From the NCBI GenBank assembly GCA_947034885.2, contig OX344755.2, positions 22,017,052 through 22,081,051 of the forward strand: 64,000 bases of DNA, read 5' to 3'. This document shows positions 1 to 10,300 of this stretch, one piece after another (the first letter of the stretch is position 1; the number at the start of each line of letters is the position of its first letter). Under the pieces are notes generated by a model. That model had not been told where the DNA came from, ran no database searches, and was given only the letters and a program-made list of their open reading frames with translations. This DNA comes from Thuidium tamariscinum. Lineage: Eukaryota; Streptophyta; Bryopsida; Hypnales; Thuidiaceae. A program made the position numbers and the translations under genes.

Positions 1-75
1 ATTGGCCTTCTTCCTCTTCATATTTTGGGATTTCAAAGTGCTGCAGCCACGGGCACACTGTGACTTAATTGTTTA

Positions 76-399
76 AGGTAGAAGGCTCTTAAATGGAGCG
101 GGTTCTAAAATGGTGCCCTATTTTAAATGTACAGTACTTGTACATGTTGCTTTTTCATAGCCTTCAGCAATGTACTAATAGTGTACATTTTAGCTAGGGC
201 ATCATTTTAGAGGCCTCTGCCCTTTCAACTTCAAAATCTGATGACTAATTCAGAAAAGCTCAGAAAACTATGAAACGACTTGAGTTAAATGTCAATTCTA
301 CTTGTTTTTCAAGGAAAATTTACTGAAAAATACTTCTAGAAGTTTTACCTCCCTGAAGAATTTCAGCCCTTAGATGGTCCATTATTGGACCTCTTACCT
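76..399. mobile_element. Family A MITE, copy 1 (TA target site)
   Basis: The element is 324 bp with imperfect terminal inverted repeats (AGGTAGAAGG at the left, CCTCTTACCT at the right). It is flanked on both sides by the dinucleotide TA (74-75 and 400-401). Copies at 43146-43486 and 59392-59704 share the termini, and at least the last shares internal sequence in opposite orientation. A TA duplication and short inverted repeats fit a Tc1/mariner-type non-autonomous element; the superfamily is inferred from the TA alone. Confidence 0.75.
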
Positions 400-516
400 T
401 ATCTGCACAAAAGGCTGGATCTTGGGAAATGTCAGTTGTGATCGATTGATCTTTTTACCTTATCTGCACAAAAGGCTGGACCTTGGGAAATGTCAGTTGT
501 GATCGATCGATCTTTT
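396..516. repeat. Tandem duplication, 61-bp unit
   Basis: Two near-identical 61-bp units run head to tail (396-456 and 457-516), each beginning ACCTTATCTGCACAAAAGG. The first unit begins inside the right terminus of the family A element, so part of the transposon end was copied along with the flank. The duplication therefore came after the insertion. Confidence 0.85.
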
Positions 517-562
517 CATAATGGAAGCATAATGGAAACGAATAAGAGCAACTTACTGTTGC

Positions 563-772
563 GCACATGCAACGTGCGTGTGACTGTCAAATTCATCTGT
601 TCTTTCTCCCTAGTTCTTTCCTTCCTACTCACTTTTTTTGGAAACAAATGAAGTGGGATTTTGTTGGGCACATGCAACGTGCGTGCAACTCTCAAATTCA
701 TCTGTTCTTTCTCCCTAGTTCTTTCCTTCCTGCTCATTTTTTTTTGGAAACAAATGAAGTGGGATTTTCATT
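563..772. repeat. Tandem duplication, 105-bp unit
   Basis: Two direct copies of a 105-bp unit (563-667 and 668-772), each starting GCACATGCAACGTGCGTG. Small open frames across them on both strands come from the repeat and are not genes. A related unit, including the text around ATTTCGTCYGTTC, occurs at 45230-45350 and 45590-45715. Confidence 0.8.
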
Positions 773-918
773 GCACGGGATATAATACAAGGCAGTCAGC
801 CACAGGTGTCCTGGCGCGACACCCGGACGGACACGACAGATGAGACAGGACAGACAACAAAGACCAATTGACCTGGAACCAAACTCACTCATGGCCAAGG
901 GCCACTCAGGTTCTGCAA

Positions 919-1205
919 GACGTTAAATCGAACCTGACGTGCAATCGAACCTGACGTGGTGCAGGTAAATCCAGCCCCCCAGGTGAAACAGGTTTTAGCA
1001 GGGGTTGATGAGGGTTTTGGGGTTTATGTTTTGTTGGGTTTTTTGGTTGTGTCAAGGTCCTCCATAGCTAATTTGGGGTCTCCGAATCCAAATATGAATT
1101 CAGAATTTGAAAAAAATAAATTTTGAAAAAAATAAAAAATTTCAGTGTTTACCCTGGGGTAACTTCAGCTGCGCCACGTTAGTTTCGATTACACGATTTA
1201 AAGCA
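919..1205. mobile_element. Family G element (Mutator-like MITE), copy 1
   Basis: The left end reads GACGTTAAATCG and the right end is a decayed mirror of it (CGATTTAA). The internal text around AATATGAATTCAGAATTTG is shared with 1454-1718 and 6465-6727, and in reverse with 5406-5662. The family assignment rests on these shared ends and internal sequence. The right boundary is approximate. Confidence 0.6.
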
Positions 1206-1453
1206 CGCCCGCAGGTTCTTGCTCTTTCTTGAATAAAAATAAACGGAGTCAGTCCACCGAGCCCAGAGATTCTCCATGCACGGAGACTGCACTTACATCA
1301 TCCGATTCCAGATGTGTGTAATCACAAATTGGCTTTCACTTCCTGATCATCATCATTTCAGACGCATAGATTGATTCATCTTGAAGGGGGTCCATGCATA
1401 AACGTCAGGTCTTGTGTACTATTGTGATCCATTCCACCCAATTTTTGTTGCAA

Positions 1454-1718
1454 GACATTAAATCAGTCCCGCAAAGGTGCGACAGAGGGGTAGAATGCGG
1501 CTCCAGTAGGGTAAAACTCATTTTAGTAGGGTTGATTGAGGTTTGGGGTTTATGTTTTTGTTGGGTTTTTTTGGTCTCTCCATGCACTAATTTAGGGTCT
1601 ATGATGCCAAATATGAACTCAGAATTTGAAAAAAATAAATTTATGTAAAAAATAAAAAATTTCAGCGTTTACCTTGTGGTAAACTCAAGGACTTCATGGA
1701 ATTGATCGATTTAATGTC
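1454..1718. mobile_element. Family G element, copy 2
   Basis: The terminal inverted repeats GACATTAAATC and GATTTAATGTC are perfect over 11 bp. Internal sequence is closely similar to the copy about 540 bp upstream, in the same orientation, so this pair may have arisen by local duplication. An 84-codon open frame crosses it but shows no domain and is not called a gene. Confidence 0.7.
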
Positions 1719-3099
1719 ACACATTTTTGTTTACAAATTGAATAAGAAAAATTGTAGTTCAGTTATGTAAGCATAACATTTAGTAGCATTGGTTGGCATT
1801 GCCTTTGGAGGGTGTGGAATATTCAACACCCCAACAATATTTCATTAGTAACTACTCAAGGAAGTGAACAGGTGAAAGATGGAGAGGCTATTGGGGTGTA
1901 AAATATGCCACACCCTTCATTGTAGAAGGAAAACAGTGCCACAACATGCTACTGAATGTTATGAGGTAAACTAGCCTATGACAAGCCAAATGTCTATCAG
2001 TCCATTACAGACAAAAATATTCTGATGGAGCACATAATTACAAGATTTGGGTATGTACTTTATTATAGTAGGAGGATGTTAAAGTGTCCATATAAGTAGA
2101 AGAGGGGGTTTGTAGAGAAATGTAAGGGCCAGAATTTTTTTTTTGATATTTTTGTTGAACAAACTTAGAGTGAAGTTTAGTTTGGTAACAATTTTCATCA
2201 TATTTTTTAGAGTTGATATGAATTAATGAGGATTAATGGAAGTGGAAGGTGCTAAATATCTATAAGTGTTCATAAAGTACTACAATAATCAAAATAGAAA
2301 TTGCTATGAGCAAAGCCAGATGAATCCAAAAAGTAATAAAAGTGGACATTGATTCAAGGTTTCTAGCAATATTTAATTCGTGCACTTAATATTTCAAAAT
2401 CTAAGAAAGGCATTGTTATTTTTAATTGGCTTAGAAACCAATTGAAAAGCACTTGCCACCCCCTACATTCACTTCTAATTGAATTTTAATGTCAGTTCCA
2501 TCTTAGCACACTTTATTGCAAAAAGTAGTTGTAAGGGAGAAACACCCATTTCCATCCCTGTACCTATTCCTGGTCCCTAGAGTGTCACTAAATCTGTCCA
2601 TAAGCGTTCATTAAAGTGTCTGACAAATGTTTAACTCTAATTTGTTGAAGCAGTTGTAAGACACATGTATAATTTTCATTCACTAACAACTGATTTCAAT
2701 AGAGTTCAGTTTAGGATACACTTGTAGGATGGTTCCAGTGGTCTTGGGAGCCAACTCTTTGAAAATTTGTAGAAATTACATACTGATTCGGAAAAATTTA
2801 ATTTTTTCTTAATATTCATTATTTTCTCTCGCTAATACTAGAAAAATATCAGTTTTAGAAAAAGATGCCTCCAACCATGTTGAATTCCTTATTTGGACGG
2901 TTTTGGGTGTTTCCACTGTAGATGAACCTCAATTCCACCCACTTTCCAACTAAATTTCACAATGAATACAGTTCTGACAATTTTACAATTCCCATACACA
3001 ATTTATGGTCTCTTTACATCATGAATGGTTTAGAGAACCGAATCAGATTTCAAGCTTCCTATTATAGTCCAATTTTGCTTGTAATAGGGTGGTGTGAAT

Positions 3100-3870
3100 C
3101 CTAAATTTGTAATTTGGAACTCATTGTTTTATTTTTTTATTTTTTGTAAAATATAGTGTGTAAAATAATATAAAATACCTCTAAAAGTGTGTAAAATCAA
3201 AATAAGTATGTTACATATCAATACAGTATTAAGTAATATTTTGAATGTTTTTATCCATTTAGATCTAAATCTTGACTATGAATAGGTTAAAACCCCAATA
3301 ATACCCATTTTTTGTGTGAATTTTCAAAATAGTCTCATCTACTGTGCATGTGGAAAATATTAGCTGAAGTTACCTAGGTCCTAGGAATATGGGGAATTCC
3401 TAAAGCCTAATTCCCCAAATATTCCTAGGAATTACGCTTTAGGAATTCCCCATATTTCATGTTTACCACTATTTTCTACATTTAGTAGAAATCCTGATTT
3501 TCAATCTACATGATGGATTTTGTCACAATGACTCTAAGAAAGGAATCTATGGCTAGAAGATAATATTCTTGGGTTAAAACCATTCTAGGAGATCAATGGC
3601 TAAGTGGCTTCGTCAAAATTCTTCTTTTTGTGGAAGATTCCCTGGACCTGGTAATTAAAGGATAGAGCAAAATTTACTTTTCCTTCGGCAGTTGTGTAGA
3701 GTTCAAATGTAAGCTTACACATCTTTTGACAAATTTTGTAGGAGGTTCTATAAAAAATTTGGAATTTTTTGAAACTCAGAAGATGCCTTTTTAGACAATC
3801 AATTGTTTTAACTTCCAACGGGAACTTCATGGAAATTACTCAAGTTGCGATAAATCCCACTAAAAATGAA
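3100..3870. repeat. Interspersed repeat, inverted copy at 18632-20580
   Basis: Read in reverse complement, this matches about 18632-20580 once the 1158-bp insertion there is removed. A recognisable shared stretch is GGGTATTATTGGGGTTTT (20323 onwards), with its complement near 3288-3310. No coding capacity is visible. The origin is unknown; it may be a decayed transposon. This copy supplies the empty target site for the PIF-type element at 18693-19850. Confidence 0.6.
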
Positions 3871-4049
3871 GGCAGTTTTTTTTGTATGTAGTCTTTGAAA
3901 TCCATACCTATCTGCAAACTAAATTTTTTCATAACTTTCATTTAATTAATCCAAATAGAATGGTCCAAAGCTTACCATATGTATATAAATGTAAAGAATC
4001 AATTTAAAAATTTTTAATTTAAAAAAAGTGTTTTTTAAAGAAGTTTTTT

Positions 4050-4275
4050 GGGCTACCCAGACTGCCCACCATTGAATGAAAATGACATATCATGAAATAA
4101 TTTTTTAACCATGTACTCAAAAGTTATGAAAATTATTGAGTCTTAAAGCTACTCCTCAAGCACATATTATGTAAAAATTTCAAAGAAAAATAAAACAAAG
4201 TTCCATGCATAGTGAATTGCCCCAAATTGCTATATTGCCAAAAAAACGTAGCTTGGTCCTTTAGGGGTTAATGAA
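4050..4275. repeat. Interspersed repeat, inverted copy at about 50525-50765
   Basis: The stretch ending CCTTTAGGGGTTAATG matches, in reverse complement, the sequence starting around 50538 (AACCCCTAAAGGACC). The rest is similar but diverged, including the TATTGCCAAAAA segment. No coding frame is shared. Confidence 0.5.
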
Positions 4276-4391
4276 TTGTTCAAGTGGCTATCCCCTCCAA
4301 ATTGGATAGATTTTAAATGAAGTTGCTAGAATAATTGGGGGGTGTAGGAGATGCTCTAATTTAGGTACACAAAGTATTGTGAGATAGGGAG

Positions 4392-4559
4392 GATGTTAAA
4401 TCCTACCATTGAAGGTGGGCCTAGCAAGCTAGATTTATCCTAAAGTCTACAAATGCTGAAATTTTTCATTTTTCCTTCAAATTTTTTTTGTAGATTCTAA
4501 ATCCATATTTGCAATCAAAGACCCCCAATTAGCTAGGAAGAGTGAAGACCATACCCAAA
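4392..4559. mobile_element. Family G element, truncated copy
   Basis: The left end GGATGTTAAATCCTACCATT is nearly identical to the end at 6465. The family-specific CAAATTT / AATCCATATTTGCAATC text follows, and the sequence then breaks where a family D element begins at 4560. The right terminus is not found, so this is a fragment. Confidence 0.5.
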
Positions 4560-4809
4560 CATTAGGAGGGATTTGAGGTCTCCAAAAGACTACGAATTCT
4601 TGTAGTTTGGAAATGCAGATACCGCTACAAGAAATTAAAAAATTGAGAAAATAATTTTTTTCACATTTTAGATCCCCACTTTAATTTAATTTATTAATTT
4701 ATTTGATAATTGTTGGTTGACAACCATCAACAGTTTCCCAGATAGTATCAAGAATAGATTCTAAAACGCCCTCAAAATTGCCCTCAAGAGCCCTCAAATC
4801 CCTCCATAA
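4560..4809. mobile_element. Family D element, copy (CATTAG termini)
   Basis: The left end CATTAGGAGGGATTTGAGG is mirrored by CCTCAAATCCCTCC at the right. A subterminal foldback (AGACTACGAATTC...TAGTTTGG) resembles the GACTGYGAGTTC text of the other family D members. The centre is AT-rich. The target duplication is not clear. Confidence 0.6.
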
Positions 4810-5117
4810 CATTCTGTAGACTTCAAAGAAGCTGCCTTTCCCTCAAACATCCAGATGGAGAATTAAAGTATGATAAAAAAAAATGTTTTGCAATTAATTC
4901 TTTTGTTGTGACCCTAGCACTTGGCTAGCTAACTGAAAATTAAGTATCATTTGACAATTTTGACATGTTTGTAACCATGGCACTAGCTAGCTACGTGAAA
5001 ATTAAGTATCATCTAACAAATTCGACATGCTTGTAACCCTGGCACCTACTTAGCTAAGTGAAAATTATCATCTAACAATTTCTACATACTTGAAACGCAC
5101 ATCAATAATTACTAATT

Positions 5118-5139
5118 ATGGTGTGAAATATTCCACACC
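5118..5139. repeat. Palindrome GGTGTGAAATATTCCACACC
   Basis: A near-perfect 20-22 bp palindrome. A related imperfect palindromic text (TGGTGTGGAATAT, ATTCCACACCA) follows at 42040-42115 and a diverged one at 1808-1915. It may be the tip of another foldback element. No function is assigned. Confidence 0.6.
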
Positions 5140-5405
5140 ATCTCATCCTCTTCGATGAAATGATATAAAATATTCCACATCATTTTGTTGGATGGAAGGT
5201 AGTGAGACTCATTGCTTATGTCGTAACGATGCAGCCCCAAATAAGGGCCCATTGGATGGTAGGATTTGAGCTCCTGCGTGGGGTAGCGGCGACGAATTGG
5301 ATGACAGTACTCAGGGACAGCACGACAGCACTTGACTGCAGTACAATTACTGAAAAACACTCATTTAATGTACAGACTTGCTTCCTTCCCGCTTGTCCTT
5401 GGTGC

Positions 5406-5662
5406 GGGATGCTAAATCCATCCCACAAAGTGGATGGATTTACCCTAGGGTAAATGCTTAATTTTTTTTTAAAAAAATGCACAATTTTTTTTTTTCAAAT
5501 TCTGAATTCATATTTGCAATCGGAGATCTCAAATTAGTTAGGAATAGCCTAGAAGATACCCCAAAACACTGCACAAAAATAGGGAGCTTTTTTGCTTTTA
5601 TCCCCAGGTAACATGAATTTTATCCTATTGGACTAGCTTCATGGGACGGATTTAATGCTCTA
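5406..5662. mobile_element. Family G element in P450-1 upstream region
   Basis: The ends GGGATGCTAAATCC and GGATTTAATGCTC are inverted. The word TGTCCTTGGTGC occurs immediately left (5394-5405) and again at 5663-5674. The duplicated copy of this region (about 29558-29570) carries this word only once and has no insert. The long target duplication (10-12 bp) fits a Mutator-type element. It inserted after the S1/S2 duplication. Confidence 0.8.
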
Positions 5663-5727
5663 TGTCCTTGGTGCTATGAATGTCGTCAGAGGGCGGGCCT
5701 GTGAACTTCTCTCACATAGGACGTTAA

Positions 5728-6447
5728 GAGCATCCCCACGCATGGCTTGGGCAAATGGCCCGGCTAGGGACCACTTGCTAAGCCATTAAGGAAGCCCAGG
5801 CCCAGCTAAAAAAATTTGCCCCACCCCAACACAGCCAACGAGGCAGGGAAGCAAGATATTTCGCACTTCAAGGTGCCACCTAAGGAGATTCCGACATGAG
5901 AAAGCCTTTTCATAAGAGGATTTTTCAGGGCTTCAGGAGACCGTTTCAGCCTGTTCCCCAGTTTGCGAATGCGTCAGATAAAATAATAAAAAATAAAAAA
6001 TAAAAAAATAAAAAAATAAAAAAATAAATTTTTATATTAAAATATTATTTAAAAATTTTAAAAATAATAAAAAAATAATTTTTTTTTCAAAAAAAATATT
6101 AAAATATTAATTAAATATGATTATCTGATGTGGCAATCTCTTGGCCACATCAGATCGCCTCAGTGGCAGCGTTCAGAGAGTTCCCACAGCCTGAGAACTC
6201 ACGGTCTTCCAGAGTAGCTGAAAATCCTCTTATGCTAATCTCAAGTGCCTTGGAAGTTGGACAAAAGGCAAAAAAAAAGACATGCTGGGTGCACTTGATG
6301 GCTCGCCATTTGGCCAAGCCATCACCAAATTTGGCCGGGCCCGGGCTTATTTTTTCTTTCTCCGTGCGTGCCATGGGGCAATTCACATGGCTGGGCCCAG
6401 CCAATTGCCCAGTTTGCGTCTTCTTTTGCAGAGGCGTGGGGATGCTC
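5728..6447. mobile_element. PIF/Harbinger-type non-autonomous element P1
   Basis: The termini GAGCATCCCCACGC and GCGTGGGGATGCTC are a perfect inverted pair flanked by TAA on both sides (5725-5727, 6448-6450). A 3-bp TAA duplication and these ends fit Tourist/PIF-Harbinger MITEs. Internal GC is high, which creates open frames without domains. It is interrupted by the family D element at 5911-6234. Confidence 0.8.
5911..6234. mobile_element. Family D element nested in P1
   Basis: The terminal inverted repeats CATAAGAGGATTTTTCAG and CTGAAAATCCTCTTATG match over about 17 bp. The centre is an A/T-only tract of about 150 bp (5965-6115) made of AATAAAAA words. A subterminal foldback reads GTTCCCACAG...CTGAGAAC. 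Relatives are at 41731-42263 and 58575-58856. Confidence 0.75.
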
Positions 6448-6739
6448 TAAATCCTACCATCGAAGGACGTTAAATCCTACCATCGAAGGTGGACCCAACA
6501 AGGTAAAACTTGAGATATCTAAGGGTAAAAGTAAAAAAAAAATTATTTAGTGCCATGTTTTAGGGTCTGTTTAAGGCCCTACTAGCTGACTAGGGGTCTC
6601 TAATTGCAAATATGAATTCAGAATTTGAAAAAGAAAAATGGTGCAAAAAATTTAAAAAAACTCAATGTTTACCCCTGCGGTGAATCCAGCCTGCTGGGCC
6701 CACCTTCGATGGTAGGATTTAAGGTCCTCCTTCTCTCAC

Positions 6740-7302
6740 TTGCTGGAGATCGCTGCTGCTTCGCTTGCTGCTCACTCGTTGGAGTTTGTTGCTGCTCACT
6801 TACTGCCTGCTCGCTCGCACAGAGGATCTGTGAAGGTTTCTTCTCTTGATTCTGGTGCGATTCGAGTTCTAGCTCTTGTGTTGGATCGGAACATTGTGTG
6901 GTGAGCTTTGAGTTGACAGCAGCTAGGACGCAAAGTAACGGGATTCCAGCATAGTCTGTGTACTTTAATCTGTGAGGAGTTCGTGAACTCCTCTGCTCTT
7001 TGCTTGTTGATCACAGATTAAAACTCTAATTGACGTATTTAGTTTCGTGAATCAGCGATCGAACATGACAGTAATTGACCACACAGCAGACCGTTTCGGA
7101 AGCTTTTCAACTGAGTTTCACGCAGTGCTGTGTCTGTACAGATGGAGATTAGTCTGCATGACTGCGCGCATGTAACGAGACGTACCACACGAACGTAGTT
7201 CTTCTTGCTTGATGAATGATCGTAGCTTACTGTAGTCTGTTTAACCTTTCTGCAAGCCTGTAATGAATTGCCTTGTCGAGTTGATAGATTGCAAGGCTTA
7301 AA
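6740..7302 (+). promoter_or_regulatory. P450-1 conserved 5' flank / probable 5' UTR
   Basis: This stretch is about 95% like 29607-30153 upstream of P450-2 and partly like the sequence before P450-3 (from about 52970: GAGTTCGTGAACTCC). It is less AT-rich than its surroundings. It probably contains the proximal promoter and 5' UTR, perhaps with a leader intron. No TATA box or transcription start can be fixed from sequence alone. A 145-codon minus-strand open frame at 7039-7476 is antisense to it and to exon 1 and is judged a shadow. Confidence 0.4.
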
Positions 7303-10300
7303 ATGCAGGTTAGCGATATGGCGTCGGAATTTGGGTGGATGCTGACAGCGTTGGTAATCCTGGCAACAATCTGCATTGGAGTGTTCAAAGGGATCCTCGG
7401 TGATGGTGTTCAATTCGCACGAGCACCTCGAGACTTCCTTCTTGACCGCTTGGCCAGGTTCTGTCCACTTCATCACTCACTTTTGTTTGGGGCAACGAGG
7501 ACTTCATTTCGGACCCGATGGTTGGATGGAAACTCTGTCCCCTGACTTTCAGAAATTTTGAGTGATTTCTTGGTAGAATATTACTTTCTCACTCTGAATT
7601 CTTTCTTTTTGCATTCTCAAGAAAATTCTACCGCATGCACTTTAGTATGTGTTGTTTGCTAACGTGCGGATAAGTTAGAATTTGGATTGTTTGGATGCCA
7701 TATAAAAAGTCAAGAATTTTCACAATTTTGTTCTGCGAGTGAGTAAAACCTTGTGCAGGTTGACTGTTTAGTTGTTAGGCGTTGGCTTCGTCCCTAGATT
7801 CTAGATCGTAACATTTATTCGTGTCAAATAATTTATTGCATTAGAGAAGCTTGACTTCCATTTAAAACTCTTTCCATGCTTAAACTTTGGAGACTTGCGA
7901 TGTGCTATTCCCCGCGATTTTCATGTCTCATTCTCTGATTGTTTGGGTGTTCAGATATGGAGATCCTTTTACCATGTCATTGATGGGCAAAACGTACACG
8001 GTAATCAGTTCGCCTGAAACCATCAAGTTTGTTCTTTCGACTGCCCATGCATCTTTTCCAGAGGACTCTCCCATTCAGTTAAGTCGACTTCTCAGTCCGG
8101 AGAGGTATGCGGGTAAAACAAACATCCAAGTCAGGAAGATTATGCTTGCTGCCGCTTCAGGAGATGGACTTCAGAAGCTGGTCCCGTTCATCAGCTCCTT
8201 GGCCGAGAGAACTGTCAAGTCTTGGGAGCATCAAGCTGTGGTGAACTCGGAGGTAGAGTCGGAAAAGGTCAGTGGGTACAACTTACGGTTGCTTCAACGT
8301 TCATGGATTTTACTGCTCTCTTGATCATCTGATTATTTGTTCAAATTTCACCCCGGTTGATCGATGTGTGCGATAAGTGCAAATTCCTATCGTTTAGTTT
8401 TTGCGCAGAAATGGTAATCAAAGATATTGGGAAGGAGCAGGACGACCGTCTACGTCCTGCATGTAGCTTTCATTTCCATTTTAGAATTACAATGGTTGTA
8501 TTATTGAAGGTTGTTTAGGTACATTATACAGTAGTAGAGTTTGTGCACATGGCTTTGTGCTCTTGTAAGCACCGAGTGGCATATATGAGGGTGTGGATTA
8601 CGAGTCTTTGACTAACCACTCATTTTAAATCAACAAAACATGACATGTATCCTTTTTCAGCAATGTATACAGTTTTTATATTTTCTCTTAAACAGAACGG
8701 TTATGACCGTGAAAGGTTACTGTTCATTGCCAGTGTTCATCGTCGGCAAATGCTCCATGATGATATTTGTAGACTGACCCCTTTGATGGTTATTTGGTAG
8801 ATCGATGATGGTATTCCTAATGAAAATTTTGAACTGTCTGCAGTTTGCATTTAATGCTGGGATGCAGCTTCTGTGGAGGGATGCCGATCCTGGCTCGGAT
8901 GAAATGGACCAAATTAGGAACGAGATCTCCTGCATTGGAGAAGGTCTGGCGGTTTTACCCATCAATTTTCCTGGATTCAGTTTCCACAAGGCGTTGAAGG
9001 TGTGTTTTCCAGAGCATTTTTAGCCTTCTTAGTCATTAATTTTTTGATGTTCGTGATACTGAAAGCGGTAGAACCGGCGGTTGCTGCAAAATTTGAAGGC
9101 AGTATTAATCTGCAAGGCATGAGTCGATCTTAGAATATCTATTGTTCCCATGGAGGGGCGATTCAAGTTCCAACTTGCTCATCCAACTTGCTCAGAGTAA
9201 TTACCTATATTTGAAGTTGTTTGTGAGTCTTATCATTCACTTCTTGGATTTAGAGTTTAAAAACATTAGTTATGCTTAGAAATCTTCAGTTGAGCTTCTT
9301 GGAGGGCTACACATAAATGCGTCACCCCTTCAATACATGTCTCCATCAATACATTTGACATGACTCTACTGTAGCTTACAAATTTCCAGCATGACCAAAT
9401 CGGAATGTTAATAAACCAACTGCGTTGTCCACCTCCTGGAAATGTTGAATCAGGACAAAGAAGTTCTCATATCCCGCATTCAAAGGGACATCTCAAGGAG
9501 AAGGAAAGCTGGTATCCAACAAGATGATGTATTGAATGCTATTATGAGCATTGGGGAGGATGAAATATCGGATTACGATATATCTTGCATTCTGGTGCCA
9601 TTGTTGATTGCTGCTGTTTTAACAACGGGCGCCTTCATTCCTTGGGTTCTGAAGTACCTGGATGATTACCCCGAAGTACGTCAACGTGTACAGGTGAGAT
9701 CTTGTTTTTTTATAGAGTTATGCGGAGATGACCAGTTTTCATTCTACGCAAATTTCTGTGTTTGTGGTCAGTGTTTTTCACTTGCGTCGAACAAGTATGG
9801 TTGTAAGTCATAACTGATACCATCCTCACTTTCTTAACCTAGGTAGGGAATGGATACTTTGGCTGCTACCTAATTGCTACCTTAATTTGACATGGAAGAT
9901 AACACTTGCCATATGATGAGGGAAGGTTGGAACACCGCAGGATGGCTTGAATCTGGAGGAGGGTTGTTTGAAAAAGTAGTTTGACAGCACCTACTTCCTG
10001 CCAGTTCCTGTGGCTTGGTAGTTACTGTCAATGGCTGTCAACTTCCTTCAGATTTGCATGGTTACCCCGAACGTGTCTTGTCTTCATTTTTAGTTGCTGG
10101 AGATTAGATCACCAGTGTCACAATTGGTCCTTGAAGGACTTGTAACTCAAATTGTCACAGGAACTGTTCGGTGTGCAGAGTGTGTATACAATGTAAAATA
10201 GCGTTATTTGGAAGTTTGCAAATCTCATATTAACGTTTTTAATCGTTCATTCATCAGGAGGAACAAGATGATATCCGGCAGAAGATGGATGAAGACAAGT

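Larger units (their letters stand above)
1719..4390. other. Gene-free AT-rich interval
   Basis: No coding region is supported. The interval has a palindrome-rich patch at 1808-1915 (GTGTGGAATATTC words), a strong local palindrome at 3385-3465 built from CCTAGGAATAT / AATTCCCCATAT words, and two interspersed repeats described separately. Open frames here are short and shared with nothing recognisable. Confidence 0.7.
5716..6729. mobile_element. Family G element with nested PIF and family D insertions
   Basis: The outer element is bounded by a perfect 10-bp target duplication CTTCTCTCAC (5706-5715 and 6730-6739). The matching site near 29598 in S2 is unoccupied and has the word once. Its termini carry GGACGTTAA and TTAAGGTCC, and one terminus is duplicated (TAAATCCTACCATCGAAGG at 6448 and again at 6471). 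A PIF-type element (5728-6447) sits inside its left terminus, and a family D element sits inside that. The stack lies about 570 bp upstream of the P450-1 ATG. Confidence 0.8.

Noticed and set aside
3385..3465. Palindromes read as transcription terminators
   Set aside because: The region is plant nuclear DNA without a nearby gene. The palindromes belong to repeat sequence and have no terminator role in this setting.
6130..6450. 106-codon plus-strand open frame and overlapping frames on both strands
   Set aside because: It spans the border between the family D element and P1, so it is a product of nested insertion, not a gene.
7039..7476. 145-codon minus-strand open frame opposite the P450-1 leader and exon 1 (a similar one at 29898-30257)
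   Set aside because: It overlaps the conserved P450 exon, has no domain, and its frame breaks differently in the paralogues; changes in exon 1 follow the plus-strand codons.
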